Part shown: positions 13,101-26,111 of the stretch, in pieces
How the letters are laid out: every line of letters begins with the position of its first letter
Position numbering within the stretch: the first letter of the stretch is position 1
NCBI RefSeq assembly: GCF_000208745.1
Contig: NC_030855.1
Location: 11,574,744-11,638,743 of the forward strand
Source of the DNA: Theobroma cacao
Lineage: Eukaryota > Streptophyta > Magnoliopsida > Malvales > Malvaceae
Length of the DNA stretch: 64,000 bases
Reading direction: 5' to 3'
The notes under the pieces: model-generated
The model's database searches: none
Told to the model about the DNA's origin: nothing
The model's input: only the letters and a program-made list of their open reading frames with translations
Position numbers and translations under genes: made by a program

Positions 13101-13913
13101 AGGCATTTGAAAACAGAGACCCGTATACATAATGAGAAATATGGACATTTGAATGTGTGTGTATACGTATGTGTGGAGTTAGTGATTTACCAAACTAAAA
13201 TGAATAATGGTTTTGGTGGTTCGAGATTTAAACTCAATCTATTTGATGAGTTGTATAGATAATGTAGCAATCAAGAATCTTATCAAAAGTTGATTTATGG
13301 TAACCTAAGGAATTTTGGGGAAATAGTTAAGGAAATGTAATCTATAGTGCGATTAAGCCATATGAGATGGATTAATAGGATTAAGAAGATTGGAAATTTT
13401 CTAAATGCAAGATACACATGAAGTATGTGGAAATAATTGAAGCCATTAATCTTCCCTAACATTGAGGATATGTACAGGAATGAGTATGGTGTGTTAATGA
13501 TGCCGTAAACTACACAATAGTGTATGAGGATAGGATGAATGAATGAAAGTCGAGAAGTTTGATATGGAATGAAGTAATAAGATAGAGATTGGTATACATA
13601 AATAAGTATAAAATGCGTTCGAAATTGGTATGATTGAGATGGAGTTATGGTTCAAGTTTAATGATAGTAATAGAAGCATGTTTGGTGTCTCGATATAAAA
13701 GATCATAATTGTGAAGGTTACTGTTGATATGATTTTAAAGGATAATAATAGACATAAGTGAAGTACTCGAGTTAAATTAGAGGTAAATAAGGTGAACAAA
13801 TCGAAATTCCCCATAAAGGGGAGGACATAAGAAGTCGAGCATTGGATGAGAAAATAATATCCCCACATTTTCTCTGAGTTCAGTAAATGAAATTTTGAGG
13901 TCAAAATTTTATT
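10173..13913 (+). repeat. LARD1 internal domain, non-coding
   Basis: Homologous to the LARD2 interior (42615-46372). Conservation is at the nucleotide level: stops occur in all frames and no zinc knuckle, protease, RT or integrase motif is present. A stretch of about 290 bp (about 10651-10941) is absent from LARD2, with TATG at both edges. Such an interior may be kept for packaging or RNA structure; that is inference. Confidence 0.75.
11601..12420. other. Assembly gap, 820 N
   Basis: The left edge matches LARD2 at 43750 and the right edge matches LARD2 at about 45241. The homologous LARD2 segment is about 1.49 kb, so the N run is either shorter than the missing sequence or LARD1 carries a deletion. 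Long frames across the N run are artefacts. Confidence 0.95.
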
Positions 13914-13926
13914 TTAAGGGGGGTAG
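13914..13926 (+). other. LARD1 polypurine tract
   Basis: TTAAGGGGGGTAG directly before the 3' LTR start. This is the expected plus-strand priming site for reverse transcription. Confidence 0.8.
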
Positions 13927-16923
13927 TGCTATCAAGCCTGACTCTACAATATGTTTATTATGCCATTCTTACATAAGAATGCATGTTTGCTTACTTGGGT
14001 ACCTCGAAAATCGTTAAAGAATGATAATGTACCAAATGGTACAGTTAAGTTGAATTAAGCCTCGAACTAGTCCAAATAGAGATTTTAAGATGAAATTGAG
14101 AATTTTAAAACTCCATAATGACTTAAAATGGTGATTCGGAGTTCGAGAACCGATTTGGAGTCAAATTGAAATTTTCATGACTTAGGGGCAAAATGATCAT
14201 TTTGCCACTCGAGGTTAAAATTAGAATGTTGGAAGAAGTTTTTGATCAAGATTCACTATTTAGAACATAATTTGAGTTTAAGAAGTGAAAAATTTTAATT
14301 TCAGCATTTTTTCGAGCATAGAGGTAAAATAGTCATTTTACCACCCTAGGGGCAAAATTGTAATTTTACACCACCCAACACTTATCCAGCACATGGATTT
14401 TACCCAATATTATCATGGATAATTGACGAAATTTAAGTGGTAGAGAGAGATTGCTTAATGGCTAAGAATGACACATGGACCAATGGAATGGTGACATATG
14501 TCAAATTTATCTCCATTTTTTTTTAGCTTAAAAATCAGCATAAAATCAGCCCATTTCTCTTCATATGGCCGACCAAAGTAGGAACAAAGGAAGAAAAGAA
14601 GAACACAAACCTTAGGTGGAAAAATTCAAGAGAAAAGTGTGAACATTCAAGTAATCAAGCAATCAAAGGTAAAAATTCTTGATTTTGACTTGTGATCTAC
14701 CTTTCCCATGCATTATTTTGCATTTTACATGGTTGAATCACATGATTTCACAATGGGTATCTTGCTAGATGAACACTTAGAGAGAGGTTTTGCTACTTGA
14801 TTTGGTTAGATTTCAATGTATTTTAGTATTTTTAGTTGATTGGTGATGTGTAGCATGAAAATCAAGCAAGAAAAATTCATGTTCTTCCATCACCCATCAT
14901 TGGCTGAATTCTCCATGTGAAATATTGAGGATGATTTTTATTTTATTTCAAGTAATTTGGTTAGGAATTAGTGATTTATGGTGTGAGAATCAAGTAGGAA
15001 AAATTATAATGTTGATGCACCCACCATGGTCGAAATTTCCAAGAGAAAATGTGAGGATGATTTTGCCATATTTCAAGTTATTTAGTTTGTGTTTGATGAT
15101 TTGGAGTATTCGGAGAAAAATGAAATTATTTGGAGTTGAATTGGACGTATTGGCCAATTAATCGGGTGATAGATCGAATTAGGCCAATATTGTTTTATTT
15201 AGGTACACAATTGAATTTGTGTAGAAAACCGTATTTAGATAGTTACCCGAGTATTTTACATTCCATTTCATGCATTAGTAAAGAGCCTGAAATAGATTTA
15301 TAATGGTATGACACAATATATTGAATTATGTGTCATGTATTGTATATAGGTGGTGAGCCCTCTAACAAGGGTAAAGACGTTGTGTCACAGGACTGAGAAT
15401 AAGAGCATTTCAAACTCCTGATACTATGAGTAACCTTACTATCGTCTTAATTATCTAGAGTAGTTTTTATCCGATTTTGTGATTTTATGGAAAATGAGTT
15501 TAAATGGTAAATCTTTATGTTTTATAAGCAAAATGTGATTAAATGAAAATGATTTTACAAATTGTCTTGAAATTGAATGATGGTTTTGAAAATGGAGTAA
15601 TTGGAGACTAAATTGTTGTGTTATAAATCATGGTTTGAATTGAATGGCTTATGATAATATTGGAATGAATGGTTGATTTAGTAAATGTGCTGAAAATGTA
15701 TGAATTGTTGATTTGCCTTGAGAGGCTGTAAAACAAAATAATTGCCATGTCATGCTATTACAAATTTTATTGTATGATGGGTTTAGTCGCTGCAGTGGAC
15801 AGGTTCCGTGGACCAGCCTATTAGAGGGGCACCGGTAACCCTATTATATTCGTACCTCAGTAAGAGAGGCACGGATGGATAACTCCTAAGGTTAATACTA
15901 TAGAGTTCACTTCACGCCAAACCACCACGTGAGGGTGAACTCAACCAACGCCAAGGAACGACTATGTTTTCAAAATAAAAACATCATTTATGCGTACATA
16001 ACTTTTTAACAGCCTTGGCGGTCTCGGTTGGGATAACCCTCGGCCAAGGTATCCTTGATAACTGAGTATGAAAATGATTTTGGCACGAGCCAAAGTTTTA
16101 AGAAATTCATAAGCCATGTTGATTACTTGATTTATATGAATTGATTTTATTTGGTTAGAGTGAGTTGAAAGGTGATGAATTACAGTATGTTAAACTATTT
16201 TATCTGTTTCCATTTACTCAGCTTTAGATATTTTATATGGTATTTGTTTAGTCACTGGGATTATATAATCTCACCACCCTCATTTTCACTCATTTTAGGC
16301 TCAGGATAGTCGGTAAATAGCTCATTTCGTTGAGGGCTACAGTTGGACTTGCATCCTCAAAAACTGTAGGTTTACTGCTTTTGATATTTTTGGTCGTTCG
16401 TGGGCCCACGTGTCACTGTAAATTAAATTTTATACTTTGGTTATCTGTATTACAGTATGTATGAATTTTTGTAGCTTTTATGTTACAAAAATTATTTACG
16501 TATAACTCTAAAAATATTATTTTATAAGAAAATGGAATATTTTATTGAATATTTCTTTTATTTTTTATTATATCCAAATAATCATAAATTCATTTTAAAT
16601 GAAGGTTTTAGATGTTTAAACTTATTTTTGATTATGAATTATGTGTTTTGTACTCGTATACTACATTTTTACCTAATTTCGAGATTTTTGAGGAAAAATG
16701 ACCAAAATGCCCTAGTGAGAAAAAGATTATTTTTCTATTGTTTTGATTTGGAAATAGTTTATAATCTCTCAAAACATGATACTTAACAACTGTTGCTCAC
16801 AAGGGAGGTGCGATAACTGATATTAAAGCCTTGCGAGGTTCCGGTTGGCATTTCGGACGATGAATGTTTATCGGGACGTCGCGACTGTTGTCACGGGCTC
16901 GAGGGGAGTACCGGGTCGTGACT
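13927..16923 (+). repeat. LARD1 3' LTR (family A)
   Basis: Starts TGCTATCAAGCC (the 5' LTR has TGTCAAGCC) and ends GTGACT, where the usual CA has become CT. 2997 bp. Many substitutions against the 5' LTR show an insertion that is not recent. Confidence 0.9.
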
Positions 16924-17664
16924 GGACCAAAGCTGGAAAAATTAGATTTCTTGGTTATTAGTTGATTAAATTGAAAATCAATCAGTCAAAAAGTTTAATC
17001 TTACCTTTAGAGGCGTTTCCCAAGCTCCAATTTACTCCAAATGGCTCCAAAAATCAATTTGGGGCTTGGGTTTTTGGAGTGGTAGAGAGAGTTAGGGTTT
17101 GTTTTAAAATGGGTGGACGGCTTAAAACTCTTTTTATTTTTGCTTTTCCACAATGATGCATCGATACGTTTAGGAATGTATCATTACAATTACATGGGTT
17201 TTAACCAAATCTATCAATACATTGGTAATATATCAATAGATTTTAGGGAAAATTCTCACTATCGTAAATGTATTGATACATGTGGGGAATCTATCGATAC
17301 TTTTCCCTCTGGATGCTCTCTACTTCAAATCTATCGATATTTTCCCTTGTATGCAAATTTTCAACCTTCCCAACTTCCAAAAATCCAAATCTAACAATTC
17401 AAATCATTACCTTGCTTAATTTTCACCTCAAGTCATTCATTTAGCTTAAATCCATATATATATATCCTCAAACATAACATCAAATACAAATCAAAACTTC
17501 AAACCATAGGATTTATCACACTTTCATAAAAATTTGCCTAGGTGTCAAATGCATACTCCCATACACTTGGCATGCTTAACATATCACAAAGTCCTCAAAG
17601 CACAATATATTTCATAAATCATTCTCAATTGACTTAGTTCATATTCAAAATCAAGGGTGTTACA
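16924..17664 (-). mobile_element. LTR family C, right part
   Basis: Continues the LTR interrupted at 7159 and ends GGGTGTTACA, i.e. TGTAACACCC at its minus-strand 5' edge. It contains a cluster of TATCGATA-centred palindromes at 17158-17345. No protein motif in the short frames. Confidence 0.65.
17158..17345. repeat. Palindrome cluster TATCGATA (LTR C)
   Basis: Degenerate copies of AATGTATCGATACATT or ATCTATCGATAGAT, for example at 17160, 17208, 17234, 17269, 17290 and 17331. The same motif type recurs at 20690-20920, 56808-56905 and 58470-58620. Confidence 0.65.
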
Positions 17665-18840
17665 ATTTTAACCAAAACACTATATCTCTAAATGAATTAA
17701 AATTAAAACAGATTCATTAAGTTCAGGCTCTAATATAGGTATATCTCTATCCTATACATAAATCAATTTCTTCATCCAAGCAAATAAATATGATCATATG
17801 CTATTCCAATTTTTAGCCTACTCTAAACTCCATTTTCTCAAGTTATTTTAGGTTTCTAGATCAATTTAATTTGTGGTCAAATAATTAAAAGCATTAAGAA
17901 GAAATTAAAATAAACAATCTAATTACATATAAAATAAGTAAGAAAGAAATCAAAAATTTAAATTACATGTGAGTTCAATTGTAATCCTAGAAAAAGAAAT
18001 TTAGGTACTCATAATTGCAAAAATAAATTAAAACATATGAAATTTAGCCATTTAAAGTAACAAAAATAATAAAAGCTAAGGAAGAAGAAAAACAAATTTT
18101 GGCAGCTTTAATCTTCAATCTTCAACCTCCATTTCTATTTTCTTGAATCTCTCTTAGGATTGTCTTCTTATAGCTAACTTATCTGCAAACTCTCTTTAAA
18201 TACTCATGACTTCACCTAATTTTCCTTAATCGAGCCTAATTGGCTCTTAATATGGGCTTAAAATCAGAGTAAAATGCATAAAACTTTAATTAGCTTTAAA
18301 CCTTTTTCTTTTCCACACTAATTCTTGAAATTTCCCTTCTTGACACAGCGACACAACCCATTGACATCGTGGCGCTCAATTGGCTTCTTGCCTTCTCTTG
18401 TTGACTGCTACACTCTATCAACTTCCAATGTGATTTTCTCCATCCTCATGGCAGAACTGGGCAAAGTGATCTGCCTAAACGTTTTAGCTTTGTCTCTTAG
18501 ATTTCCAATGGTCCAAGAGTCGCATCATTTGGAAATCTGAAGCGGAGGTTATGCTCAAAATATTGCAACATGTACAAACAGGACCTTGGCTCTTTAAACA
18601 AATTTTCATCACCAATTTAAGCCCTTATTCCTTTAAGATCCTACAAAAACATAAAAACTAATAATTAATAATAAAACTAAAGTAAAAACATAAACATAGC
18701 ATAAAAGAAAACTTAATAAAAGTAAACTAATTAGAAAAATAACTAAAACTTAATCTAAACTCAAAACTTAGCTAACTTTTATAAACGAAATGAGACTAAA
18801 TAATTCTATAAAAATAAAATTATCATTCGACACATTGTGG
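17665..18840. other. Unidentified non-coding sequence
   Basis: AT-rich with a GC-richer patch at 18340-18600 holding a 71-codon frame (18325-18540) without recognisable motif. It reads like part of a dispersed repeat, but no second copy or terminal structure lies in this window. Confidence 0.3.
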
Positions 18841-20935
18841 AGTGTAAGGACACTAGAAGATTAGAAGGAAGGCTCTACCACACCTACCATGAATAAGATG
18901 GGATACTACTCCACAAGTCACCTAGCCAAGCAAGCTACTGATTTGTAAAATAAGATAAGAAAAAATAACGGGTGTGTCTCAAAAACTCTGTGAGTGGATA
19001 TGAGAAGGGGACAAACCAAAAAGGAGAGTTTTTGCAATAAACCATACTTTGCAAAAACACATGATAATCATATAAATTCTTTCAATGACATAAATCTCAT
19101 TTTTACATTTCCATAAATGCTTTTGAAACTCAAATTGCGTAAAAAGGCAATAACATATAAAGCTCAACTTATAAAACATTTGTAAAGAGAAATCGGAAAG
19201 GAGTTGTCGGACTCACGTGTTCAACATCATTCATTCATAACATGAATGTATCATCCAATAATGATCCATGTCATCATCTCCACATAAACACAGTAATCAT
19301 CAAGTCACCAATAATAGGTGTCAATACATACTATTAACAAAGGCAAAGGGAGAAAGGGTATTTTGGCCTAATTCATCCCTTGTGGTATTCTTACCCCCAC
19401 ATTAGGCTTAAAAAGGGAAAAAGTGGGATGTTCGCCCAACTTGGCCCTATCATATTTTTACCCCCACATTGGGATTCATAAAGAGAAAAGATGACACTTC
19501 ACCAATCTTGACTTTGTGGTATTCTTACACCCACATCGGGCTTTTAGAAGAAAAAGAGATGGTACATTCATCAATCTTGACTTTTTCATATTCTTACCCT
19601 CACACCGGGTTTTTATAAATGGAAGAAATGGTATGTTCACCAAGCTTTACCGTGTGGTATTCTTACCCCTACACCGAGCTTAAATAAATGTATCACACAA
19701 TTAAATTTCATACAAGATCAAGGATCAAATAGCAAATTATGTCGTTTACATAAATCTTGAAATATAGGAAACCTACTCATCCACATTCACATTTCTCACA
19801 TTTTATGGGTATTTTATCATCCACATTCACTTTCTCAAAGAGATGTTTCATTACCCACACTAGCCCATAGGTCAAAGTAATTGAGGAACTTTTGAACAAA
19901 ATCATTTTAAAGGGTTTCTCCCACCTTGTTGAAAACTAATATGTAATAGAGATATTTACTTACATTATGGATTTGAAAACCTCGTCAAAATCATTTATGC
20001 ATAACCAATCAAATTTATCGATTTCATCATAGCATTCAAATTATGCAATAAACACCAGTCGATAAATCATGCTAACTTCACCATAAAACATACTTAAAAA
20101 TGTGCACCCACTTACCTTTGAAAAGTCGGTTTCTACCAACATGTGAATCTCTGATCTAGCAAAATTCTTGGTGTTGCAACCATTCCAAAACATCCATCAA
20201 TTATTGTAATCAATATTTAGTCTAGGAATCACATAATAATTGTTCTAGCCTATTTCAAAACTATTCAGGTTCACTTAAAACTAATTTTCTAGATTAAATC
20301 TTTTGCTCTTCAAGTACCCATGTATTTAAATCTATAAATTCATCATCCTTACCTTAGGTGAGCTCTAGACAAAAGAGAAACCCACCTAAATCCTTTATTT
20401 TGAAGGAATCAATAAATTTAGAGAAACCAATAGTATTGTTCAAAGCTAAAAAGTCCAAGATTTAAAGATTCCAGAACAAAAAAGTCAATTTTTCTTTTAA
20501 AATGTAAAAGCAAGCTCAAATCTTCTAAAAAGGGTGATTTGGGTAGAAAATGAGGTGAGAGAGTATTAAGGTTGAGAAAATACCTTTCAAAATTGATTGA
20601 GAGCTATAACCCCTCATAAAATGTGATATATTTATAGTTTAGGGTATGAACATACATTTTTACCCCTTTTATTTTTAAAAAATCGATGTCATCTATTAAT
20701 AGATGTGGCCATCTATCAATACATGAGCTACAGGTTTCTTTTAAAAAGCTTTCAGGTTGTTTCCTATTAATAGATGTGTTCTTTCTATCAATAGATATGT
20801 CAATCTATCGATAGATGATGAACATCTATCGATAAATGTTCTTCAATTTTTTTTCAAAACATTTCTAGTTTATATCCATCAATAGATGAAGAACATCTTT
20901 AGATAGATAGGTTCCGATAAGCAAAAATAGACTTA
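18841..20935 (-). mobile_element. Truncated LTR family D, minus orientation
   Basis: The reverse complement matches blocks of 56800-58990: the ACTCACAGAGT-like block (18970-19000), the CACACTAG/CTTGTTGAAAAC block (19855-19940), the TATA region (20620-20635) and the TATCGATA cluster. The part after the ACTCAC block is much shorter than in the second copy, so its left end is truncated. Both edges are approximate. Confidence 0.5.
20690..20920. repeat. Palindrome cluster ATCTATCGATAGAT (LTR D)
   Basis: At least eight degenerate copies of CATCTATCGATAGATG, best near 20812 and 20823, spaced irregularly in the U3 side of the LTR. Confidence 0.7.
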
Positions 20936-21157
20936 AAAAGTTGTCCATTTGGATTTCTTTTCACACTAAACATTGTAAATTACCTTCATGCATCAAATCA
21001 AGAATCTTTCCCAGCATAAAACTTAGTTTAAATGTTCCAAAATTGGTCATTTAGTTGCTCACCTAAGGATTCCTTAACTTAGCATCACACATCAAGGTAG
21101 GATTTCACTTATGAATACAATGTTGCAATAGGTAGATGGAAGAAGAAAACAAGGTAG

Positions 21158-21221
21158 CCAAGAACACCATCTTCACAGAAGAAAATAGAAGCACTAACAA
21201 CACCATCTTCACCAATCATAG
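21158..21221 (+). pseudogene. Ty1/copia terminal ORF fragment, upstream part
   Basis: An open frame after a TAG at 21155. If the solo LTR at 21222-24179 and one CATAG copy are skipped, it joins in frame with 24185-24501 across a Pro/Ser-rich stretch (SSPIIAPPPSSS). The sequence left of it (20936-21157) shows no coding motif. The product is described in the next entry of this ORF. Confidence 0.45.
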
Positions 21222-24179
21222 TGTCACGACTCGACACTCTCCTCGAGCCTGTGACAACCGCCGCGATATCCCGATAGACATTCATTACCCGAAATGCCAA
21301 CCGAAACCTCGCAAGGCTTTAATATCAGTTTTTTCACCTCCCCTGAGAGCAACAGTTGCTAATATCATATTTTAGAAGATTATAAGCTATTTCCAAACCA
21401 AAACAATAAAAAAAATATTTTTCGTCTCACAGGGGTATTTTGGTCATTTTTTCTCAAAAAATTCGAAACCATCTAAAAATGTAGTATATGAGTGAAAGAT
21501 ACATATTTCATAACCAAAAATAAGTTTAGATGTCTAAAACATTCATTTAAAGTGAAATGATATCTATTAGAATAAATAAAAATGTTAAATAAAATATTCC
21601 ATTTTCTTATGAAACAATATTTATAGAGATATCCATAAATAATTTTTGTAGCGTAAAAAAAAATAAATTCGTACATATAGTAACACAATGAGCCAGAGTT
21701 TGTAATTTAATTTACAATGACATGTGGGTCCCCCCCGAATGACCAAAAGTATCAAAGCCTGTGAACCTATGTTTTTTGAGAATGCAAATCCAACTGTAGC
21801 CCTCGACGAAATCAGCTATCTACAGACTATCCTGAGCTTGAAATGGGTGGAAAGGAGGGTGGTGAATTTATATAAACTCAGTGAGTAAACAAACATCATC
21901 TAAAATATATAAAGTCGAGTAAATTGAGACAACTTAAAATAGTTCATCGTACTATGATTCATAACGTTTCAAACTCATTTCAACTAAATAAAATAATTTC
22001 ATTTCACTCAAATAATCAACATGGCTTATGAATTTCTTAAAAATTTGGCTCGTGCCAAAACTTATTCTCAGGGATACCTTAGCCGGGGCATCCAACCGAG
22101 TCCGCCAAGGCTGTTTAAGAAAAGTTCATATATGCATAAAACTCATTTTTACGTTTAAAAGCATAGTCGTTCCTTGGCGTTGGCTGAGTTCACTCCCACT
22201 TGGTGGTTTAACGTGTAGTGAACTCTAAAGCTTTACCTCAAGAGTTACCCTCCGCGCCTCTCGTATCGAGATAAAATATAGCAGGGTTTACCATGCCCAT
22301 CTATTAGGCTGGTCCACAGAAACCCACCCATTGCAGTAAGCTAATCAATATCCCACCAAATCAATAAAAGTTTCGACAGCATGACATGGCAATTATATTA
22401 CTACCCAGCCTGTTAAGGCAAAACAAACAGTTCATACAATTTCAACACAATTTCCAATTCAGCCATTCATGCCAATATCACCATAAGCCATTCAATTCAA
22501 ACCATAAATTTACAACACAATCAAACAGTCTCCAATTACTCAATTTCTAAAATCATCATTCAATTTCAAAATGATTTATAAAACTCATTTCATTTAATCA
22601 CATTTTACTTATAAAACATAAGGATTTACCATTTAAACTCATTTTTCTATAAAATCACAAAAATGAATAAAAACTACTTTAGATAATTAAGACGATAATA
22701 AGGTTACTCACGATATCGGGAGTTTGAAATACACCTATTCTTGGTCCTCTGGCACAATGTCTTTACCCTTGTTAGAAGACTCACCACCTATACACAATAC
22801 ACGACAAATAATTCAATATATTGTGTCATGTCATTATAAATCTATTTCAGGCTCTATATGAATGCATGAGATTGTTTGGATAGACACTTAAAGACGGTGT
22901 TACACATTGGTTCAATTGTGATCAGAATGCATCGATTTTCGACCTAATTCGAACTCTCCACATTTGATTTAACCAAAACATCCAAATTGACTCCAATTAT
23001 ATTCATCACACTTCCAATGTCCCAAAATACACCAAAGCGCCTCAATGAGCTTGACTTTCTCATTGTTATTCAACTTATTTACTAAAAGAACTATACTTTA
23101 AAATTACCATTTTCGATTTCCATCACCACCATTCATTAAATTCTAACTAAATAACACAAGATATCACAAGAATCATCATCACTAGGTTCCTTATGAAATT
23201 CGGCCATGGTGGGTGCATAAACACTGTGGTTTTTCATACTTGATTTTTTTTATACCATAAATCATTAGTTCCTAACCAAATCACTTGAAATAAAATCAAA
23301 TCCACCATCAACATACCATAAGGAAGATTCGGCCAATGAGGGTGATGGAAGAACATGATTTTTTCTTGTTTGCTTTTCATGCTACACATCACCAACCAAC
23401 TAAAAACACTAGAATAACATGTTTTCCAACTAAATTCATCATCAAATCTTCTCCCCCTAGGTTCGGCCAACAAGGGATCCATCATGAAATCATGAATTTC
23501 AACCATGGAAAATGAGAAAGAATGCTTAGGAAAGATAGATCTCAAGCTAAAATTGAAAAATCTTACCTTTTGTCACTTGATTCCTTGAAATTCCAAAATT
23601 TTCTCTTGAATTTTCTAACTAGGGTTTTGTTCTTTCTTTCTTTCCTCTTTTCCTTGGTGAGGCCGAACATATGGGAGTGAAATGGGAGAGTCATGTGCTG
23701 ATTTTTAATGTAAATTATAAAGAAATGAAAGCTTGCCACTTGTCACCATTCCATTGGTCCATGTTTAACATTTAACAACTAAGCTTTCTTTCACCACCAC
23801 ATAAAATATCTCAATTATCCATAATATAAAATGTTAATGGATGAAATCCTTAGGCATGACAAGTGTTGGGTGGTGTAAAATTCCAATTTTGCCCTTGGGT
23901 GGCAAAATGACCATTTTACCCCTACGTCATGAAAATTTCAATTTGACTCCAAATCAATCCTCAAACTCTGAATCACCGTATTAAGTCATTTTGTGCTTTT
24001 AAAATTTTCAATTTCATCTTAAAATCTCTATTTGAACTAGTTCGAAGCTTAATTCAGCTTAGTTATACCACTAGGTTTACTACTGACTTTTAACGATTTT
24101 TTGAGGCTTTCCAAGTATGCAAACATATTATCAAGCACATGAATAACATGAAAAATATTTTATAAGGTTGGGCTTGACA
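21222..24179 (-). mobile_element. Solo LARD LTR (family A), minus orientation
   Basis: Starts TGTCACGACTCG and ends GGGCTTGACA on the plus strand, 2958 bp, the reverse complement of a family A LTR. A perfect 5-bp TSD, CATAG, occurs at 21217-21221 and 24180-24184. No PBS or interior adjoins it, so it is the product of LTR-LTR recombination. Confidence 0.92.
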
Positions 24180-24184
24180 CATAG

Positions 24185-24501
24185 CACCACCTCCATCATC
24201 ATCGGTTGATCCACCCTTAGCTACCCAAAGTTCATCTAGCTTGCCAAGCACCATGTACATGGGAAAAGGTGTTTATCAATACGTAAATGGTCGGGTGGAT
24301 AATCAAAGCAAATTGGTTGAAGAAAGTTTTACTACAATTGAGAAAAAGCTTGAAGAAGTAAGAACTATATATGCTCTAAAATATCAAGACTTGTTTTATT
24401 GTTGCTGCCAATCAATTGACAAAATGAATGCCACCATCCTTAAGCCTAAACAGACAATGGTACAACTTACAAACAATCGAAGGGGCTTACCTCATAACTA
24501 A
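24185..24501 (+). pseudogene. Ty1/copia terminal ORF fragment, C-terminal part
   Basis: About 105 codons continuing the frame from 21158-21221; together about 126 residues. A Ser/Pro-rich start leads into a charged, possibly helical region (LVEESFTTIEKKLEEVR) and then a Cys pair. It ends about 480 bp before a PPT and LTR, the position of the extra ORF after pol in SIRE/Maximus-type copia elements. That assignment rests on position only; the family is not recognised from sequence. The N-terminal part and the whole pol are absent. Confidence 0.45.
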
Positions 24502-24968
24502 GAGATCTTACATGACAAAATAGACACCTTCTTCATCCATCATAAACCTTGAAAACATTGCTAACAGTTTTAAAAGCTCTTATTAATATTCATAGTATTT
24601 GCATGCATACTCATAATATCTTTTGTATTTACTTTGTATACTACTATGTTCTTGTATATATGGTTTAATCCTCAATGAAATCTATCTTTTGCTTTTGTAC
24701 ATGTGTCAATTCTTATTGTGCTAAATGCTTGAATACGTGTGCTACTAATCTTCTTGTGATTTCTCTTAAGCTTTAAAATTGTTTTATACTTTATTTTCCT
24801 ATCTTTTTTATATAACAAAAAGGGGAAGAATATTTAGAGTATATTTTCCAAGCTTTCCTTGTTTGAAATGGCTGGATTTATTTGAATTTTTTTTCTAATT
24901 TTTTAGGGGTATGCATAAATTCAAGGGGAGTTCTTCAAAAGCAAATTTAGATATTAATTTTGTCATAT
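24502..24968 (+). other. Copia 3' untranslated region
   Basis: T-rich non-coding sequence between the ORF stop and the PPT. GGGGAAGAATATTT near 24821 is a second purine-rich patch. No other feature seen. Confidence 0.45.
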
Positions 24969-24983
24969 CAAAAAGGGGGAGAT
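24969..24983 (+). other. Ty1/copia polypurine tract
   Basis: CAAAAAGGGGGAGAT directly before TGTTAAC; this AAAAGGGGGAGATTGTT context is typical of SIRE/Maximus-like copia 3' LTR junctions. Confidence 0.8.
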
Positions 24984-25149
24984 TGTTAACTTTAAAATTA
25001 AGCCTAGTTTTGAAATGACAAAATTGAATGATCTAAATATACTTTAAAACTAAGTAAAAATGATTTTGAACTTGAAAAACAATCCTCAAAGTATTTTGAA
25101 GTTGATTGCAAAAAGAAAAATTTGTTTGAATAGTTTTTATTTCAGGTTC

Positions 25150-25770
25150 CAACTATTAGAATCAACTTCTAAAAGTGAAGCATTGATTCTTTGGAAAACA
25201 AAAGTAATATTTTTACTCTGGGATAGGAAGAATTGATTTCATTGGAAAGGAAACATTGATTCTTGAAGATACAGAAGCTACTAGAACAAAAAGAATTGAT
25301 ATCTAAATAAGTAAAGATCGATTCCTGATAAAGCAAAAGCGATATGACTAACCACTAGAAGAGCAAGAATTGACTTCTCAAGCATTAAATGATCGACTCA
25401 CAAAGTTGCAAAGACAAAACTAAAAAATTTGTTGAAAAATAAAAGATGGAGAATAGGACAAGAATGGAGCAGGGAAAAGGCAAATTTGATTTTTCATTTT
25501 TGGCACCCAATTGATGAGAACAATGGATGTCTCAAAGAAGTAGTGATCAATTCTCATAAAATAGAAAGCTCCGGACTTGAAGTGAGACAAGAAGAATCGA
25601 CTACTCAATAATGCAATGATCCATTCTTGGCAAACAAAAAGCTCCAAACTCAATTTGAGGCAAGAAAAATCGATATTACAAGAGTATAAAGGTTGATTCT
25701 GAAGAAACAAAAAGGATCAGGTTGTGAAAGAATCAATGCCTCACGTGTCCATTAATCGATTCTTGAAGTT
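25150..25770. repeat. Palindrome-like motif cluster GAATCGATTC
   Basis: About fourteen degenerate half or full copies of AAGAATCGATTCTTG spaced 20-60 bp apart, for example near 25226, 25252, 25313, 25590 and 25754. Confidence 0.5.
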
Positions 25771-26111
25771 TGACTCGCACAATTCAAGTGGTCCCAATGT
25801 TTAAAAAAATGGCAAATTTCATTCAAACGAGCAAAAGTTCAAAGGCACTATAAGTACCTTCCTAGACGACATCGTTTGTGAGAGAAAACACTTAAGCAAC
25901 AAGAAAAGTGAAAGAGAAAATCATTCCAAGAAAGAAAAAAGCTAAGATTTTTAAAGTTCACATCTCCTCTCTTTATTGAAATTCTCAAAACAAAGCCTCC
26001 ATATTTGAGCTTACATTCTTTGAAAGATCTTCATTTTCTTATGCTTAACTTAGTTCACCAGCCTCTTGAGGCATCAAGCCTTGTAAACCGTAAAGAATCT
26101 ACTGTTATAAA

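Larger units (their letters stand above)
7160..16923 (+). mobile_element. LARD1, complete non-coding LTR retrotransposon
   Basis: Two LTRs of about 3.0 kb (7160-10153 and 13927-16923) flank a 3.77-kb interior with PBS and PPT but no recognisable gag or pol frame. The flanks are a perfect TSD, GGACC at 7155-7159 and 16924-16928. This is the layout of a large retrotransposon derivative (LARD), which depends on proteins of another element. 820 N lie in the interior, but LARD2 is gap-free over the homologous part and is also non-coding, so hidden coding sequence is unlikely. Confidence 0.9.

Noticed and set aside
13494..13904. 136-codon minus frame in the LARD1 interior
   Set aside because: The LARD2 homologue (about 46022-46330) does not keep the frame, so it is not a conserved protein.
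18325..18540. Possible small gene in the GC-richer patch
   Set aside because: 71 codons, no start context, no motif, no second exon; probably a repeat remnant.
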